Below are positions 6,935 through 14,020 of a stretch of 19,145 nucleotides of DNA, piece by piece. Positions within the stretch are counted from its first letter, which is position 1. The number at the start of each line of letters is the position of its first letter. The stretch covers positions 1-19,145 of the forward strand of contig QUFC01000059.1 of NCBI GenBank assembly GCA_003478355.1, read 5' to 3'. Source of the DNA: Lachnospiraceae bacterium AM48-27BH (lineage in GTDB: Bacteria; Bacillota; Clostridia; Lachnospirales; Lachnospiraceae). The position numbers and the translations under genes were made by a program. Below the pieces are notes generated by a model. That model saw only the letters and a list, made by a program, of their open reading frames with translations. It had not been told where the DNA came from and searched no databases.

Positions 6935-8239
6935 ATGGATTATACAAAAAGATGCCGCCAGATTTCCAACAGTTTTTATAATCTGGGCCTGGAAAAAGCA
7001 CAGATCCGGGATTTAAGCGGCGCCGCAGAATGCTTAAAGAAAAGTCTTCATTTTAATAAATACCAGACAGACGCCAGAAATCTGCTGGGTCTGATCTACT
7101 ATGAGATGGGAGAGACAGCAGAGGCCCTGGTGCAGTGGGTCATCAGCAGCAACCTGCAGCCACAGAAGAACCGGGCAGTCCATTATCTTCATGAGATCCA
7201 GGATAAGCCGGGACGTCTGGAGGCAGAAAGTGTCAATATAAAAAAATATAACCAGGGATTGTTCCATGCCCAGAATGGCAGTGATGACCTGGCGATCCTG
7301 CAGCTTAGCCGGGTGGTAGAGAATAATCCTCATTTTATCAAGGCCCATCTGGTACTTGCGCTTTTGTATATTGCGCGTGAAGATTATACCAGGGCGGGAA
7401 AATCTCTGTATAAGGTGCTTCAGATCGATAAAAACAATCCCAAGGCCCTGTGGTATATGTCCATCGTAAAATCCAACACCGGCCGGGCTGAGGTGGAGCG
7501 GCGGAAGCTGACCAACGCATTTTCCCACCGGCAGATGCAGGACGATGACATCATCATTCCACCGACCTATAAGGAGAATACAGGCTGGCAGACCATCATC
7601 AATATCATGGTTGGCCTGGCCCTGGGCGCCGCAGTCGTATTTTTCATGGCGGTCCCGGCAGTGAAGGAATCTTTAAATACGGAGCACAATCATGAGCTGG
7701 CCCGTGTACTGGAACAGGTCAGCCAGAAAAACCTGGAAATTACAGGGTTAGAGGATGATAAAAAGAGTCTGGAGAGCCAGTTGAGCGGTGTGCAGGATCA
7801 GCTGAACAACATTAATGGAGAAAATCAGGATGTGGTGATCCAGTATCAGCGGTTGGTGCAGATCCTGCAGGATTACCGCAATGAAAGTCTGACAGATGCG
7901 GCAAAGGTGTATACTGATATGCAGCCGGAGCTGATCACCGATGCCGGTATGCAGGAAATTCTGACATCTATTTCTGCAGATATGACAGAAAATGGATACC
8001 AGCTTTTAGCAGCAGCCGGAGATCAGGCCAGGGATGCAGGTAATACAGCAGAAGCTGCGGATAATTATCAGAGAAGCCTGAAATTGAAGGCAGATAATCC
8101 GGCAGTGATCTACAGCTTATCCAATGTTTACCAGGCCATGGGTCAGGAAGATCAGGCCAAGGAACTTTGGGGTCAGCTGATCATGAATTTCCCGGATACA
8201 GAAGAGGCAGCGTTGGCGAAAACAGCCAGAGGATACTAA
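6935..8239 (+). CDS. membrane-anchored TPR and coiled-coil protein
   Basis: This 434-residue protein has three parts. Residues 1-205 carry tetratricopeptide-like helical repeats, for example G-L-E-K-A-Q-I-R-D-L-S-G-A-A-E-C-L-K-K-S-L and I-A-R-E-D-Y-T-R-A-G-K-S-L-Y-K-V-L. A single transmembrane helix follows at about 217-240 (I-I-N-I-M-V-G-L-A-L-G-A-A-V-V-F-F). Residues 255-300 form a coiled coil rich in E, Q, L and S. The C-terminus (about 350-434) has more TPR units (A-G-N-T-A-E-A-A-D-N-Y-Q-R-S-L). There is no N-terminal signal peptide, so the N-terminal TPR domain is probably cytoplasmic and the C-terminal part outside. Such proteins scaffold other proteins; the partner is unknown. It is coupled to the 45-residue gene and followed by a strong terminator. 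Confidence 0.9.
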   Translation: MDYTKRCRQISNSFYNLGLEKAQIRDLSGAAECLKKSLHFNKYQTDARNLLGLIYYEMGETAEALVQWVISSNLQPQKNRAVHYLHEIQDKPGRLEAESVNIKKYNQGLFHAQNGSDDLAILQLSRVVENNPHFIKAHLVLALLYIAREDYTRAGKSLYKVLQIDKNNPKALWYMSIVKSNTGRAEVERRKLTNAFSHRQMQDDDIIIPPTYKENTGWQTIINIMVGLALGAAVVFFMAVPAVKESLNTEHNHELARVLEQVSQKNLEITGLEDDKKSLESQLSGVQDQLNNINGENQDVVIQYQRLVQILQDYRNESLTDAAKVYTDMQPELITDAGMQEILTSISADMTENGYQLLAAAGDQARDAGNTAEAADNYQRSLKLKADNPAVIYSLSNVYQAMGQEDQAKELWGQLIMNFPDTEEAALAKTARGY

Positions 8240-8248
8240 GGATAGGAT

Positions 8249-8310
8249 AAAAAAGACACAAGAGAAGAAGTGGTTCCGAGCAGAACCCTTTTACTCTTGT
8301 GTCTTTTTTT
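8249..8310 (+). terminator. strong, probably bidirectional intrinsic terminator
   Basis: GACACAAGAG (8255-8264) pairs with CTCTTGTGTC (8294-8303), flanked by A6 on the left and T7 on the right, so it can work on either strand. A second small hairpin, GGTTC (8272-8276) with GAACC (8283-8287), sits in the apical part. It ends the folC-TPR operon and insulates it from spoIIAA. Confidence 0.92.
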
Positions 8311-8390
8311 GACGACTGCTGATCCGAGCAGAAGGCGCGAAGGGTATTCAGGCTCTGTTGAAGTGAAAAATTCAGAAAAGAGGGAAAAGT

Positions 8391-8741
8391 ATGACAGAAC
8401 CAACTTTTTTTTATGAGGCCAAGGGCCAGGTGCTGGTGATCCATCTGCCCAAAGAGCTGGATCATCATAACTGCAGGAATCTGCGCTATGAGACAGACTT
8501 ACTGCTGTCGGAGAATTACATCACCCGGATGGTTTTTGATTTCAGCCGGACGGTTTTCATGGACTCTTCCGGTATCGGAATCCTGTTAAACCGCTACAAA
8601 CAGATGCAGCGCAGCGGCGGCAGTGTGGCCATTTATGGCGTGGGGGTCCAGATCAACCGGATACTGAATCTGGGTGGCATCTGGAACCTGATCAATGGAT
8701 TTTCATCAAAAGAAGCGGCGATTGCCGGAACGGAGGGGTAA
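8391..8741 (+). CDS. spoIIAA: anti-sigma F factor antagonist SpoIIAA
   Basis: This 116-residue STAS-domain protein releases sigma F in the forespore by binding SpoIIAB. The phosphorylation motif is F-M57-D-S-S60-G-I-G. By analogy with Bacillus subtilis, S60 is the residue phosphorylated by SpoIIAB and dephosphorylated by SpoIIE. The length is normal. AAAGAGGGAAAAG lies upstream of ATG. It is the first gene of the spoIIA operon, with spoIIAB starting 5 nt after its stop. The promoter is presumably sigma-H/Spo0A dependent, but I could not locate a convincing sigma-H site in the 80 bp upstream. A T8 run near the 5' end (after P-T codons) is read in frame, so this gene looks intact. Confidence 0.97.
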   Translation: MTEPTFFYEAKGQVLVIHLPKELDHHNCRNLRYETDLLLSENYITRMVFDFSRTVFMDSSGIGILLNRYKQMQRSGGSVAIYGVGVQINRILNLGGIWNLINGFSSKEAAIAGTEG

Positions 8742-8746
8742 GGAAG

Positions 8747-9208
8747 ATGGAGGATAAGAAAGAAGAAAAAAACGAGAACATACAAGCAGCAGGAGATCAT
8801 TTTGTGCTGGAGATCGACAGTGATTCCAGAAATGAAGAATTTGCCAGAGTGGTGACCGCGGTATTTTTAAGCCGTCTCAACCCAACCCTGGAGGAACTGG
8901 ATGATGTAAAAACTGCGGTATCAGAGGCAGTGACCAATGCGGTGATCCACGGTTATGAGGGAAAGGACGGAACTGTCCGTTTAGAGGGAAAGACCGAGGG
9001 CAATATATTTACCATTCAGGTGCAGGATCAGGGGAAAGGCATTGTTAACATTAAACGGGCCATGGAGCCTATGTTTACCACAGACACTACGGGAGAACGT
9101 TCCGGTATGGGATTTTCCTTCATGGAAGCCTTTATGGATCAGGTACAGGTGGAGTCAGAGCCAGGAAAAGGAACCACTGTCACCATGAAAAAGAAGATCG
9201 GCAGGTGA
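8747..9208 (+). CDS. spoIIAB: anti-sigma F factor / serine kinase SpoIIAB
   Basis: This 153-residue GHKL-fold protein holds sigma F inactive and phosphorylates SpoIIAA. The N box is E60-A-V-T-N64-A-V-I-H-G-Y, the G1 box is D-Q-G-K-G-I, and the G2 region is G-E-R-S-G-M-G-F-S-F-M-E. These bind ATP and Mg2+. The first 15 residues are a charged extension (K, E, N) ahead of the usual start of the fold and are probably disordered. The start follows GGAGGGGTAAGGA. The stop TGA overlaps the sigF ATG by one base, so anti-sigma and sigma are translationally coupled, which fits their need for matched amounts. Confidence 0.97.
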   Translation: MEDKKEEKNENIQAAGDHFVLEIDSDSRNEEFARVVTAVFLSRLNPTLEELDDVKTAVSEAVTNAVIHGYEGKDGTVRLEGKTEGNIFTIQVQDQGKGIVNIKRAMEPMFTTDTTGERSGMGFSFMEAFMDQVQVESEPGKGTTVTMKKKIGR

Positions 9209-9927
9209 TGGCTTTGGACGATGTCATGGCGAAGATCCAGAAAGCACACCAGGGGGATAAAGCCGCCAGAGATCAGCTGGTTATGGATAACATGGGGCTG
9301 GTCTGGAGTATCGTGCGGAGGTTTAAAGGACGGGGCTATGAACTGGAAGATCTGTTTCAGATCGGCAGTATCGGCCTGCTAAAAGCCATTGATAAGTTCG
9401 ATTTGAGTTACGATGTGAGATTTTCTACTTATGCAGTGCCGATGATAGCAGGGGAAATCAAGCGTTTTCTCCGGGATGACGGTATGATCAAGGTCAGCCG
9501 CTCGATCAAAGAGATGGGCGCAAAGGTGAAAACGGCCAGAGAAAGCCTGTGCGGAAGCCTTGGACGGGAACCGACGGTGGAAGAAATTGCCGGGGAGATC
9601 GGGGCTACCAGAGAGGAAGTGGCAGTGTCCATGGAAGCGGCAGCGGAGGTGGAGTCCCTCTATAAAAACGTGGGGAACGGAGAAGATAAAAGTCTCTGCC
9701 TGATGGATAAGATCGAAGATCACAGGGAACGTCAGGAGGAACTGATCAACCATATGGTGTTAGAGAAGCTGATCAGCCAGCTAGGGGAAAAGGATCGGGA
9801 GATCATCATCCGGCGGTATTTCAGGAATCAGACCCAGACCCAGGTTGCCATCTCTCTTGGCATTTCCCAGGTACAGGTGTCACGACTTGAAAAAAAGATT
9901 TTAAAACAGATGCGGGAACAGTTTTAG
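9208..9927 (+). CDS. sigF: RNA polymerase sigma factor F (early forespore)
   Basis: Sigma-70-family factor of 239 residues from ATG 9208, or 240 from the adjacent in-frame GTG 9205. Region 2 has N-M-G-L-V-W-S-I-V-R-R-F and L-E-D-L-F-Q-I-G-S-I-G-L-L-K-A-I-D-K-F-D, then R-F-S-T-Y-A-V-P-M-I-A-G-E-I-K-R-F-L-R-D-D-G. Region 3 has R-S-I-K-E and E-I-A-G-E-I-G-A-T. Region 4 has the HTH Q-T-Q-V-A-I-S-L-G-I-S-Q-V-Q-V-S-R-L-E-K-K. The gene order spoIIAA-spoIIAB-sigF and the sequence together distinguish it from sigG or sigB. The protein starts forespore-specific transcription, which includes sigG; the nearby spoVA genes are late targets of sigma G by analogy with B. subtilis. Confidence 0.97.
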   Translation: MALDDVMAKIQKAHQGDKAARDQLVMDNMGLVWSIVRRFKGRGYELEDLFQIGSIGLLKAIDKFDLSYDVRFSTYAVPMIAGEIKRFLRDDGMIKVSRSIKEMGAKVKTARESLCGSLGREPTVEEIAGEIGATREEVAVSMEAAAEVESLYKNVGNGEDKSLCLMDKIEDHRERQEELINHMVLEKLISQLGEKDREIIIRRYFRNQTQTQVAISLGISQVQVSRLEKKILKQMREQF

Positions 9928-9976
9928 AATAAAAGAACGGTGGGATACTAAGAAAAAAAGAAAGGAAACGAAAGAA

Positions 9977-10147
9977 ATGGAATTTATCAGACATCGTTGG
10001 AAAATGATCCTGCTGATGGCATTGCTTACCGCAGCGATTTTAGGAGGCGCCATGCTTTTCTGGAGCAGCACCAGGGAGAAAACGTATACAGGCGGATTGT
10101 TTGTGAAGGAAGAACGGCAGAAAGAAGTTGCGGAAGGCAGGATGTAA
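9977..10147 (+). CDS. small single-pass membrane protein downstream of sigF
   Basis: A 56-residue ORF with AAAGGAAACG just before its ATG, 49 bp after the sigF stop. The product has a basic N-terminus (M-E-F-I-R-H-R-W-K), one hydrophobic helix at about 10-29 (I-L-L-M-A-L-L-T-A-A-I-L-G-G-A-M-L-F-W), and a short polar tail rich in E and K. No lipobox cysteine is present, so it is probably an uncleaved inner-membrane anchor. It lies before the terminator at 10151, so it is likely the last gene of the sigF operon. It could be a forespore-timed membrane microprotein. Function unknown; not recognised. Confidence 0.7.
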   Translation: MEFIRHRWKMILLMALLTAAILGGAMLFWSSTREKTYTGGLFVKEERQKEVAEGRM

Positions 10148-10150
10148 ACT

Positions 10151-10196
10151 GCCGGGAATCTGTTTGTGGATTCCCGGCAGCGAAAAGCTTTTTTAA
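10151..10196 (+). terminator. intrinsic terminator after the sigF operon
   Basis: GCCGGGAATC (10151-10160) pairs perfectly with GATTCCCGGC (10169-10178) around an 8-nt loop. The T6 tract (10190-10195) follows about 11 nt later, after a small AAAAGCTTTT palindrome, so it is slightly atypical. Confidence 0.75.
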
Positions 10197-10216
10197 ACAA
10201 ATCTGAGGTTTAGGTA

Positions 10217-10244
10217 TTGACATTTTGATCTTCTGGAATATAAT
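10217..10244 (+). promoter_or_regulatory. sigma-A type promoter of the metal-efflux cassette
   Basis: TTGACA (10217-10222) and TATAAT (10239-10244) are both perfect consensus hexamers, 16 bp apart. Transcription would start near 10251. The palindromic operator at 10254-10275 covers the start region. Confidence 0.85.
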
Positions 10245-10253
10245 AGAATCAAA

Positions 10254-10275
10254 CATATGAATAAATGTTCATATG
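10254..10275 (+). promoter_or_regulatory. ArsR/SmtB-type operator
   Basis: A perfect inverted repeat, CATATGAA (10254-10261) and TTCATATG (10268-10275), is separated by 6 bp. ArsR/SmtB-family operators are AT-rich imperfect repeats built around TGAA/TTCA half sites, and this one sits over the transcription start. The repressor is likely the gene at 12502. Metal binding would release it and turn on the cassette. Confidence 0.8.
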
Positions 10276-10308
10276 AAAAAGTTCGAATAAGAAAAGGAGA
10301 TTAAAATC

Positions 10309-10527
10309 ATGAAAAAATCTTACAAAATCGAGGTAGACTGCGCAAACTGTGCAAATAAGATGGAGGATGCAGCGAAGAAAACGGCTGGTGTAAAGGATGC
10401 AACGGTAAACTTCATGATGCTGAAGATGAACGTTGAATTTGAAGATGGCGCTGATCCAAAAGCAGTCATGAAAGACGTACTGGCAAACTGCAAAAAGGTT
10501 GAGGATGATTGCGAGATTTATTTATAA
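10309..10527 (+). CDS. free-standing HMA-domain metal-binding protein (Zn/Cd type)
   Basis: This 72-residue protein is one heavy-metal-associated (HMA) domain. The metal loop is V-D13-C14-A-N-C17-A-N-K, and an aspartate before CxxC is typical of Zn/Cd/Pb HMA domains rather than copper chaperones. Two more cysteines lie in the last 15 residues (A-N-C-K-K-V-E-D-D-C-E-I), an unusual addition that could add ligands. A-K-K-T-A-G-V-K-D-A and N-F-M-M-L-K-M complete the ferredoxin-like fold. It is the first gene of the cassette, with AAAAGGAG upstream. The ATPase that follows lacks its own N-terminal HMA domain, so this protein probably acts as its detached metal-delivery domain. Confidence 0.9.
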   Translation: MKKSYKIEVDCANCANKMEDAAKKTAGVKDATVNFMMLKMNVEFEDGADPKAVMKDVLANCKKVEDDCEIYL

Positions 10528-10599
10528 TCAGAGAAAAAAAGAGATCCGCAAAACGGATTTTTAAGAGAGCTGCGAAAAAGGAGAAGAGAGGCAGTCGGT

Positions 10600-12464
10600 A
10601 TGAATAAAAAGCAGAAAAAGGTATTGGTCAGAATCATCATTGCGGCAGTTCTGATGATCGTATTTGGATTTTTACCGGTAAGCGGATATCTTCGGTTTGG
10701 TCTGTACATGATCCCGTATCTGGTGATCGGCTATGACATTTTAAGAAAAGCATGGAAAGGCATTTTAAACCGACAGATGTTCGATGAGAACTTTCTGATG
10801 GCAGTCGCAACCATCGGCGCGATTGTGCTGGGCGAGTATACCGAAGGCGTTGCCGTTATGCTGTTTTACCAGATCGGCGAGCTGTTTCAGAGCTATGCTG
10901 TTGGTAAGAGCCGCCGAAATATCAGTGAGCTGATGGACATCCGTCCTGATTATGCGAACATCGAAGGAGAAAACGGCTTAGAGAAGGTAGACCCGGATGA
11001 AGTGGAGATCGGTTCCATCATCGTGGTCCAGCCTGGCGAGAAAGTGCCTATCGATGGTGTGATCGTGGATGGCGAGGCGTCCTTAAACACCAGCGCATTA
11101 ACCGGAGAGAGCCTTCCAAGAGAAGCGAAGACCGGTGACGCAGTGATCAGCGGCTGTATCGATATGACAGGCGTGTTAAAAATCCGCACCACAAAGGAAT
11201 TTGGCGAGTCTACCGTATCCAAGATCCTGGACATGGTAGAAAACTCCAGTTCGAAAAAGTCCAGATCCGAGAACTTTATTTCCAAATTTGCCCGTTATTA
11301 TACTCCGGCTGTCTGCTATGGCGCGCTGGCTCTGGCAGTTTTACCGTCTCTGATCCAGCTTGTGATGGGAATGACACCGCAGTGGAGCACGTGGATCTAC
11401 CGGGCCCTGACTTTCTTAGTCATCAGCTGCCCATGTGCCCTGGTGATCAGCATTCCGCTCAGCTTTTTTGCAGGAATCGGCGGCGCCAGCAATGCAGGCG
11501 TTCTGGTAAAGGGTTCCAACTATTTAGAGACTCTGTCCCAGACAAAATATGTGGTATTTGATAAGACGGGAACACTGACCAGGGGCGTATTTGAAGTAGT
11601 TGGTGTTCATCATAATACCATAGAGGAAGCAAAGCTCCTGGAGATTGCCGCTTTAGCAGAGAGTTATTCTTCTCATCCGATCAGCAAGAGTATCCGCAAG
11701 GCATATGGCAGAGAGATCGACCAGAGCCGGGTAACGGATGTGAAAGAGATCAGTGGAAACGGAGTGACTGCGAAGGTTGATGGCATGGATGTGGCCATTG
11801 GTAACAATAAATTGATGAAGAGCCTTGGTATTGATGCCATGGAATGCCATCAGGTAGGTACGGTTGTGCATATGGCAGTCAATGGTGCTTATGCAGGTCA
11901 TATCCTGATCGCAGATGTGGTGAAAGAACATTCTGCAGAAGCCATCCGGGAACTGAAAAAGGCCGGAATCCGCAAGACCGTCATGTTGACTGGCGATGCA
12001 GATCCGGTGGCAAAACAGGTGGCTGCTGAGTTAAAGGTTGATGAAGTGTACAGTGAGCTTCTCCCGGCGGACAAGGTAGAAAAGTAGAAGAGCTTCTGGC
12101 TAAAAAGGTAGAAAAAGAAAAACTGGCTTTCGTAGGTGACGGGATCAATGATGCCCCGGTACTTTCCCGGGCGGATATTGGTGTTGCCATGGGCGCTCTG
12201 GGCTCTGATGCGGCTATTGAGGCGGCAGATATCGTTCTGATGGATGATGACCCGTTAAAGATCGTCAAGGCGATCCGGATCGCTAAGAAATGCATGCACA
12301 TCGTATATGAAAATATTTATTTTGCCATCGGTATCAAGGTCCTGTGTCTGATTCTGGGTGCAGCCGGCATTGCTAATATGTGGCTGGCGATCTTTGCAGA
12401 TGTGGGCGTGATGGTACTGGCGGTGCTGAACGCAGTGAGAGCGTTATTTGTAAAAAAATTGTAA
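10600..12464 (+). CDS. P1B-type metal-transporting ATPase, Zn/Cd/Pb class (one apparent frameshift)
   Basis: Membrane pump exporting divalent soft metals with ATP. Motifs: actuator T168-G-E-S171, the membrane metal site C277-P-C279, the phosphorylation motif D321-K-T-G-T, and S-H359-P360. Past the break come G-D-G-I-N-D-A-P (hinge) and the last helices with A-I-F-A-D-V-G-V-M-V, which holds the aspartate of the Zn/Cd class. The first frame stops at TAG 12085-12087 after A-D-K-V-E-K. The remainder starts at once in another frame (V-E-E-L-L-A-K-K). One extra A in the run at 12080-12083 joins them into about 621 residues. The N-terminus begins directly with the membrane domain, so no HMA domain is fused. 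Probably zntA/cadA-like; the symbol is withheld because the exact metal is not certain. Confidence 0.92.
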
Positions 12465-12501
12465 TTGTACGGAATCATTAAAAAATGATAATGGAGAGCT
12501 T

Positions 12502-12861
12502 ATGACAGAGAGAGAAGAAATGTGTTGTGAGTCCACAGAGGTTCATGAGGAGCTTCTGCGGATCGTCAATGAGACGCTTCCTGATGAGACAGAGCTTTAT
12601 GATCTGGCAGAATTATTCAAGGTATTCGGAGATTCCACCAGAATCCGTATTCTTTATGTCTTATTTGAAGCTGAGGTCTGTGTCTGTGATCTGGCTGCGG
12701 CACTCAATATGACCCAGTCTGCGATTTCCCACCAGCTTAAGATCTTAAAGCAGAACCGTCTGATCAAAAGCCGCAGGGAGGGAAAATCGATCTTTTATTC
12801 CCTGGCAGACGATCATGTGCGGACGATCATCGCGCAGGGTCAGGAGCATATTGAAGAATAG
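12502..12861 (+). CDS. ArsR/SmtB-family metal-sensing repressor (CadC/SmtB-like)
   Basis: This 119-residue winged-helix repressor probably binds the operator at 10254-10275. The recognition helix region is M-T-Q-S-A-I-S-H-Q-L-K-I-L-K. It has the alpha-3 cysteine pair E-V-C-V-C-D-L and an N-terminal M-C-C, as in CadC-type thiolate sites. It also has a complete alpha-5 site, D-x-H-(10 residues)-H-x-x-E, with the same spacing as SmtB D104/H106/H117/E120. Both a Cd/Pb-type and a Zn-type site may therefore be present. The gene lies 37 bp after the ATPase, on the same strand, so the circuit is autoregulatory. TGGAGAG precedes ATG. It converges with spoVAC, and no clear terminator is seen in the 62 bp between them. 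Confidence 0.94.
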   Translation: MTEREEMCCESTEVHEELLRIVNETLPDETELYDLAELFKVFGDSTRIRILYVLFEAEVCVCDLAAALNMTQSAISHQLKILKQNRLIKSRREGKSIFYSLADDHVRTIIAQGQEHIEE

Positions 12862-12923
12862 GCACACCGCACTGGCATTGTCTATTGCTTAGAAAATAAC
12901 AGGAGAAAACCGTAAAACTGCCG

Positions 12924-13361
12924 CTATCTGATCATATAGTAGATCAGTCCCAATATCCAGCTGGTAAAGGTGCCATAAAGGATCACAGGCCCGGCGATGG
13001 TAAAGATCTTGCATCCGATTCCATAGACGTGTCCTTCGGCCTTATATTCGATAGCAGGCGCCGCTACGGAGTTGGCAAATCCGGTGATTGGCACCAGGGC
13101 TCCGGCGCCGCCCCATTTGACGATCTTCTGGTAAATATTAAATCCTGTCAGCAGAACGCTTGTCAGGATCAGTACCAGAAGCTGCCATGCTGCCGCTGAT
13201 TTCTCATCCAGTCCCATGGCAGTCAGCCAGGTGAGAAGAAACTGGCCGAGGGTGCAGATGACGCCTCCGGTCAAAAAAGCGCGGAGCATATTTCTCCAGA
13301 GGGGATAAATGGGGGTGACTTGTTTTACATATTTGTTATAATGGTCTTTTCTGATTTCCAT
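12924..13361 (-). CDS. spoVAC: stage V sporulation protein AC
   Basis: This 145-residue integral membrane protein belongs to the forespore SpoVA channel that moves dipicolinic acid (Ca-DPA) during sporulation and germination. It has a short basic N-terminus and about four helices, with the family hallmarks R-A-F-L-T-G-G-V-I-C-T-L-G-Q and G-G-A-G-A-L-V-P-I-T-G-F-A-N-S, then A-I-E-Y-K-A-E-G. The second hallmark separates it from SpoVAE by its flanking sequence. The ribosome binding site AAAGGAAG lies between the MITE copy and ATG. It is the last spoVA gene here; spoVAD and spoVAE, which normally follow, are absent, and a convergent arsR lies 62 bp beyond. Confidence 0.94.
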   Translation of the reverse strand: MEIRKDHYNKYVKQVTPIYPLWRNMLRAFLTGGVICTLGQFLLTWLTAMGLDEKSAAAWQLLVLILTSVLLTGFNIYQKIVKWGGAGALVPITGFANSVAAPAIEYKAEGHVYGIGCKIFTIAGPVILYGTFTSWILGLIYYMIR

Positions 13362-13394
13362 AAATTTCTTCCTTTCTTTGATATCGAATCAGAC

Positions 13395-13527
13395 GTTACT
13401 GTTTACGCGTTGCGCAAACAGCAACGGATTTTGCCGATGCTTCGCATGCTAAATCGGCAAAATCTGTTACCACCACTGTATCATACGGCATTTTCAGTTC
13501 AGAAAATGCCTACCCGTGTACAGTAAC
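13395..13527 (-). mobile_element. MITE-like structured repeat, copy 2, inside the spoVA operon
   Basis: Reverse-complement copy of the element at 5086-5218: same 133-bp length, three mismatches by eye, same ends (GTTACTGT and ACAGTAAC on the plus strand) and the same three hairpins. The flanks are AATCAGAC (13387-13394) and AACCAGAC (13528-13535), an 8-bp direct repeat with one mismatch. This agrees with the perfect 8-bp duplication at copy 1. It lies between spoVAB and spoVAC, so the spoVA transcript must pass through it. spoVAC keeps its own ribosome binding site downstream of the element. Confidence 0.88.
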
Positions 13528-13549
13528 AACCAGACCGTCTTTGATCTGG

Positions 13550-14020
13550 TCACGGTACGCTCATATCCCGGAAAAAGTAGAGCAGAGATCCGCTCAGTTT
13601 TCCCAGTGCGATTGCCAGAATGATATATTGAAAGCCCACGGCCAGACGGATTCTCCGGTTCATTACAGGCAGTGCTTTTACCGTCTCTGCCAGGGACATG
13701 ACCAGGCATCCTACAAAGGTGCCGATGGACAGTCCGGCGATGCCAAGAAAAATCTGGTCTGACAGATGACTTCCCAGTGGGATGGGAAGATCATATAGAT
13801 TCAGAAGATTCCCCCAGATTCCGCCTAAAACTGTGGCGGTTTCATAGATTTTGGCCTGTCCCGGTGTGCGGCTCCATCCCATCAGCCGTGGAAATACGCC
13901 GATCATAGACAGAAAGGCGAACACTCCGGCGGCGATGATACTGCCGGCGCAGATGCCAAAAAAACCTAAGAACAGTTGGCGGGGGAACATGGGATCAATG
14001 ACCAGTGCTTTAAGAAACAT
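13550..14020 (-). CDS. spoVAB: stage V sporulation protein AB
   Basis: This 156-residue membrane protein has about four to five helices and no large soluble domain. SpoVAB-like features are F-L-G-F-F-G-I-C-A-G-S-I-I-A-A-G-V-F-A-F near the start and G-L-S-I-G-T-F-V-G-C-L-V-M-S-L-A-E in the second half, followed by K-A-L-P-V-M-N-R-R. It works with SpoVAA in the spore DPA-transport system; its exact role is not settled. AAAGGAG precedes ATG, and the gene overlaps the end of spoVAA by 11 nt, so the two are translationally coupled. The MITE copy begins 22 bp after its stop. Confidence 0.93.
   Translation of the reverse strand: MFLKALVIDPMFPRQLFLGFFGICAGSIIAAGVFAFLSMIGVFPRLMGWSRTPGQAKIYETATVLGGIWGNLLNLYDLPIPLGSHLSDQIFLGIAGLSIGTFVGCLVMSLAETVKALPVMNRRIRLAVGFQYIILAIALGKLSGSLLYFFRDMSVP

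Noticed and set aside
7034..7528. Minus-strand ORF of 164 codons inside the TPR gene
   Set aside because: No plausible domain or start site; the plus strand encodes a clear TPR/transmembrane/coiled-coil protein.
8311..8390. Sigma-H promoter and Spo0A box upstream of spoIIAA
   Set aside because: TGTTGAA at 8356-8362 is one base off the core 0A box, but no convincing AGGA/GAAT pair at the right spacing was found.
12080..12090. Programmed frameshift in the ATPase gene
   Set aside because: No slippery heptamer with a downstream structure was recognised, and five similar single-run losses occur in the same window, so sequence error is simpler.
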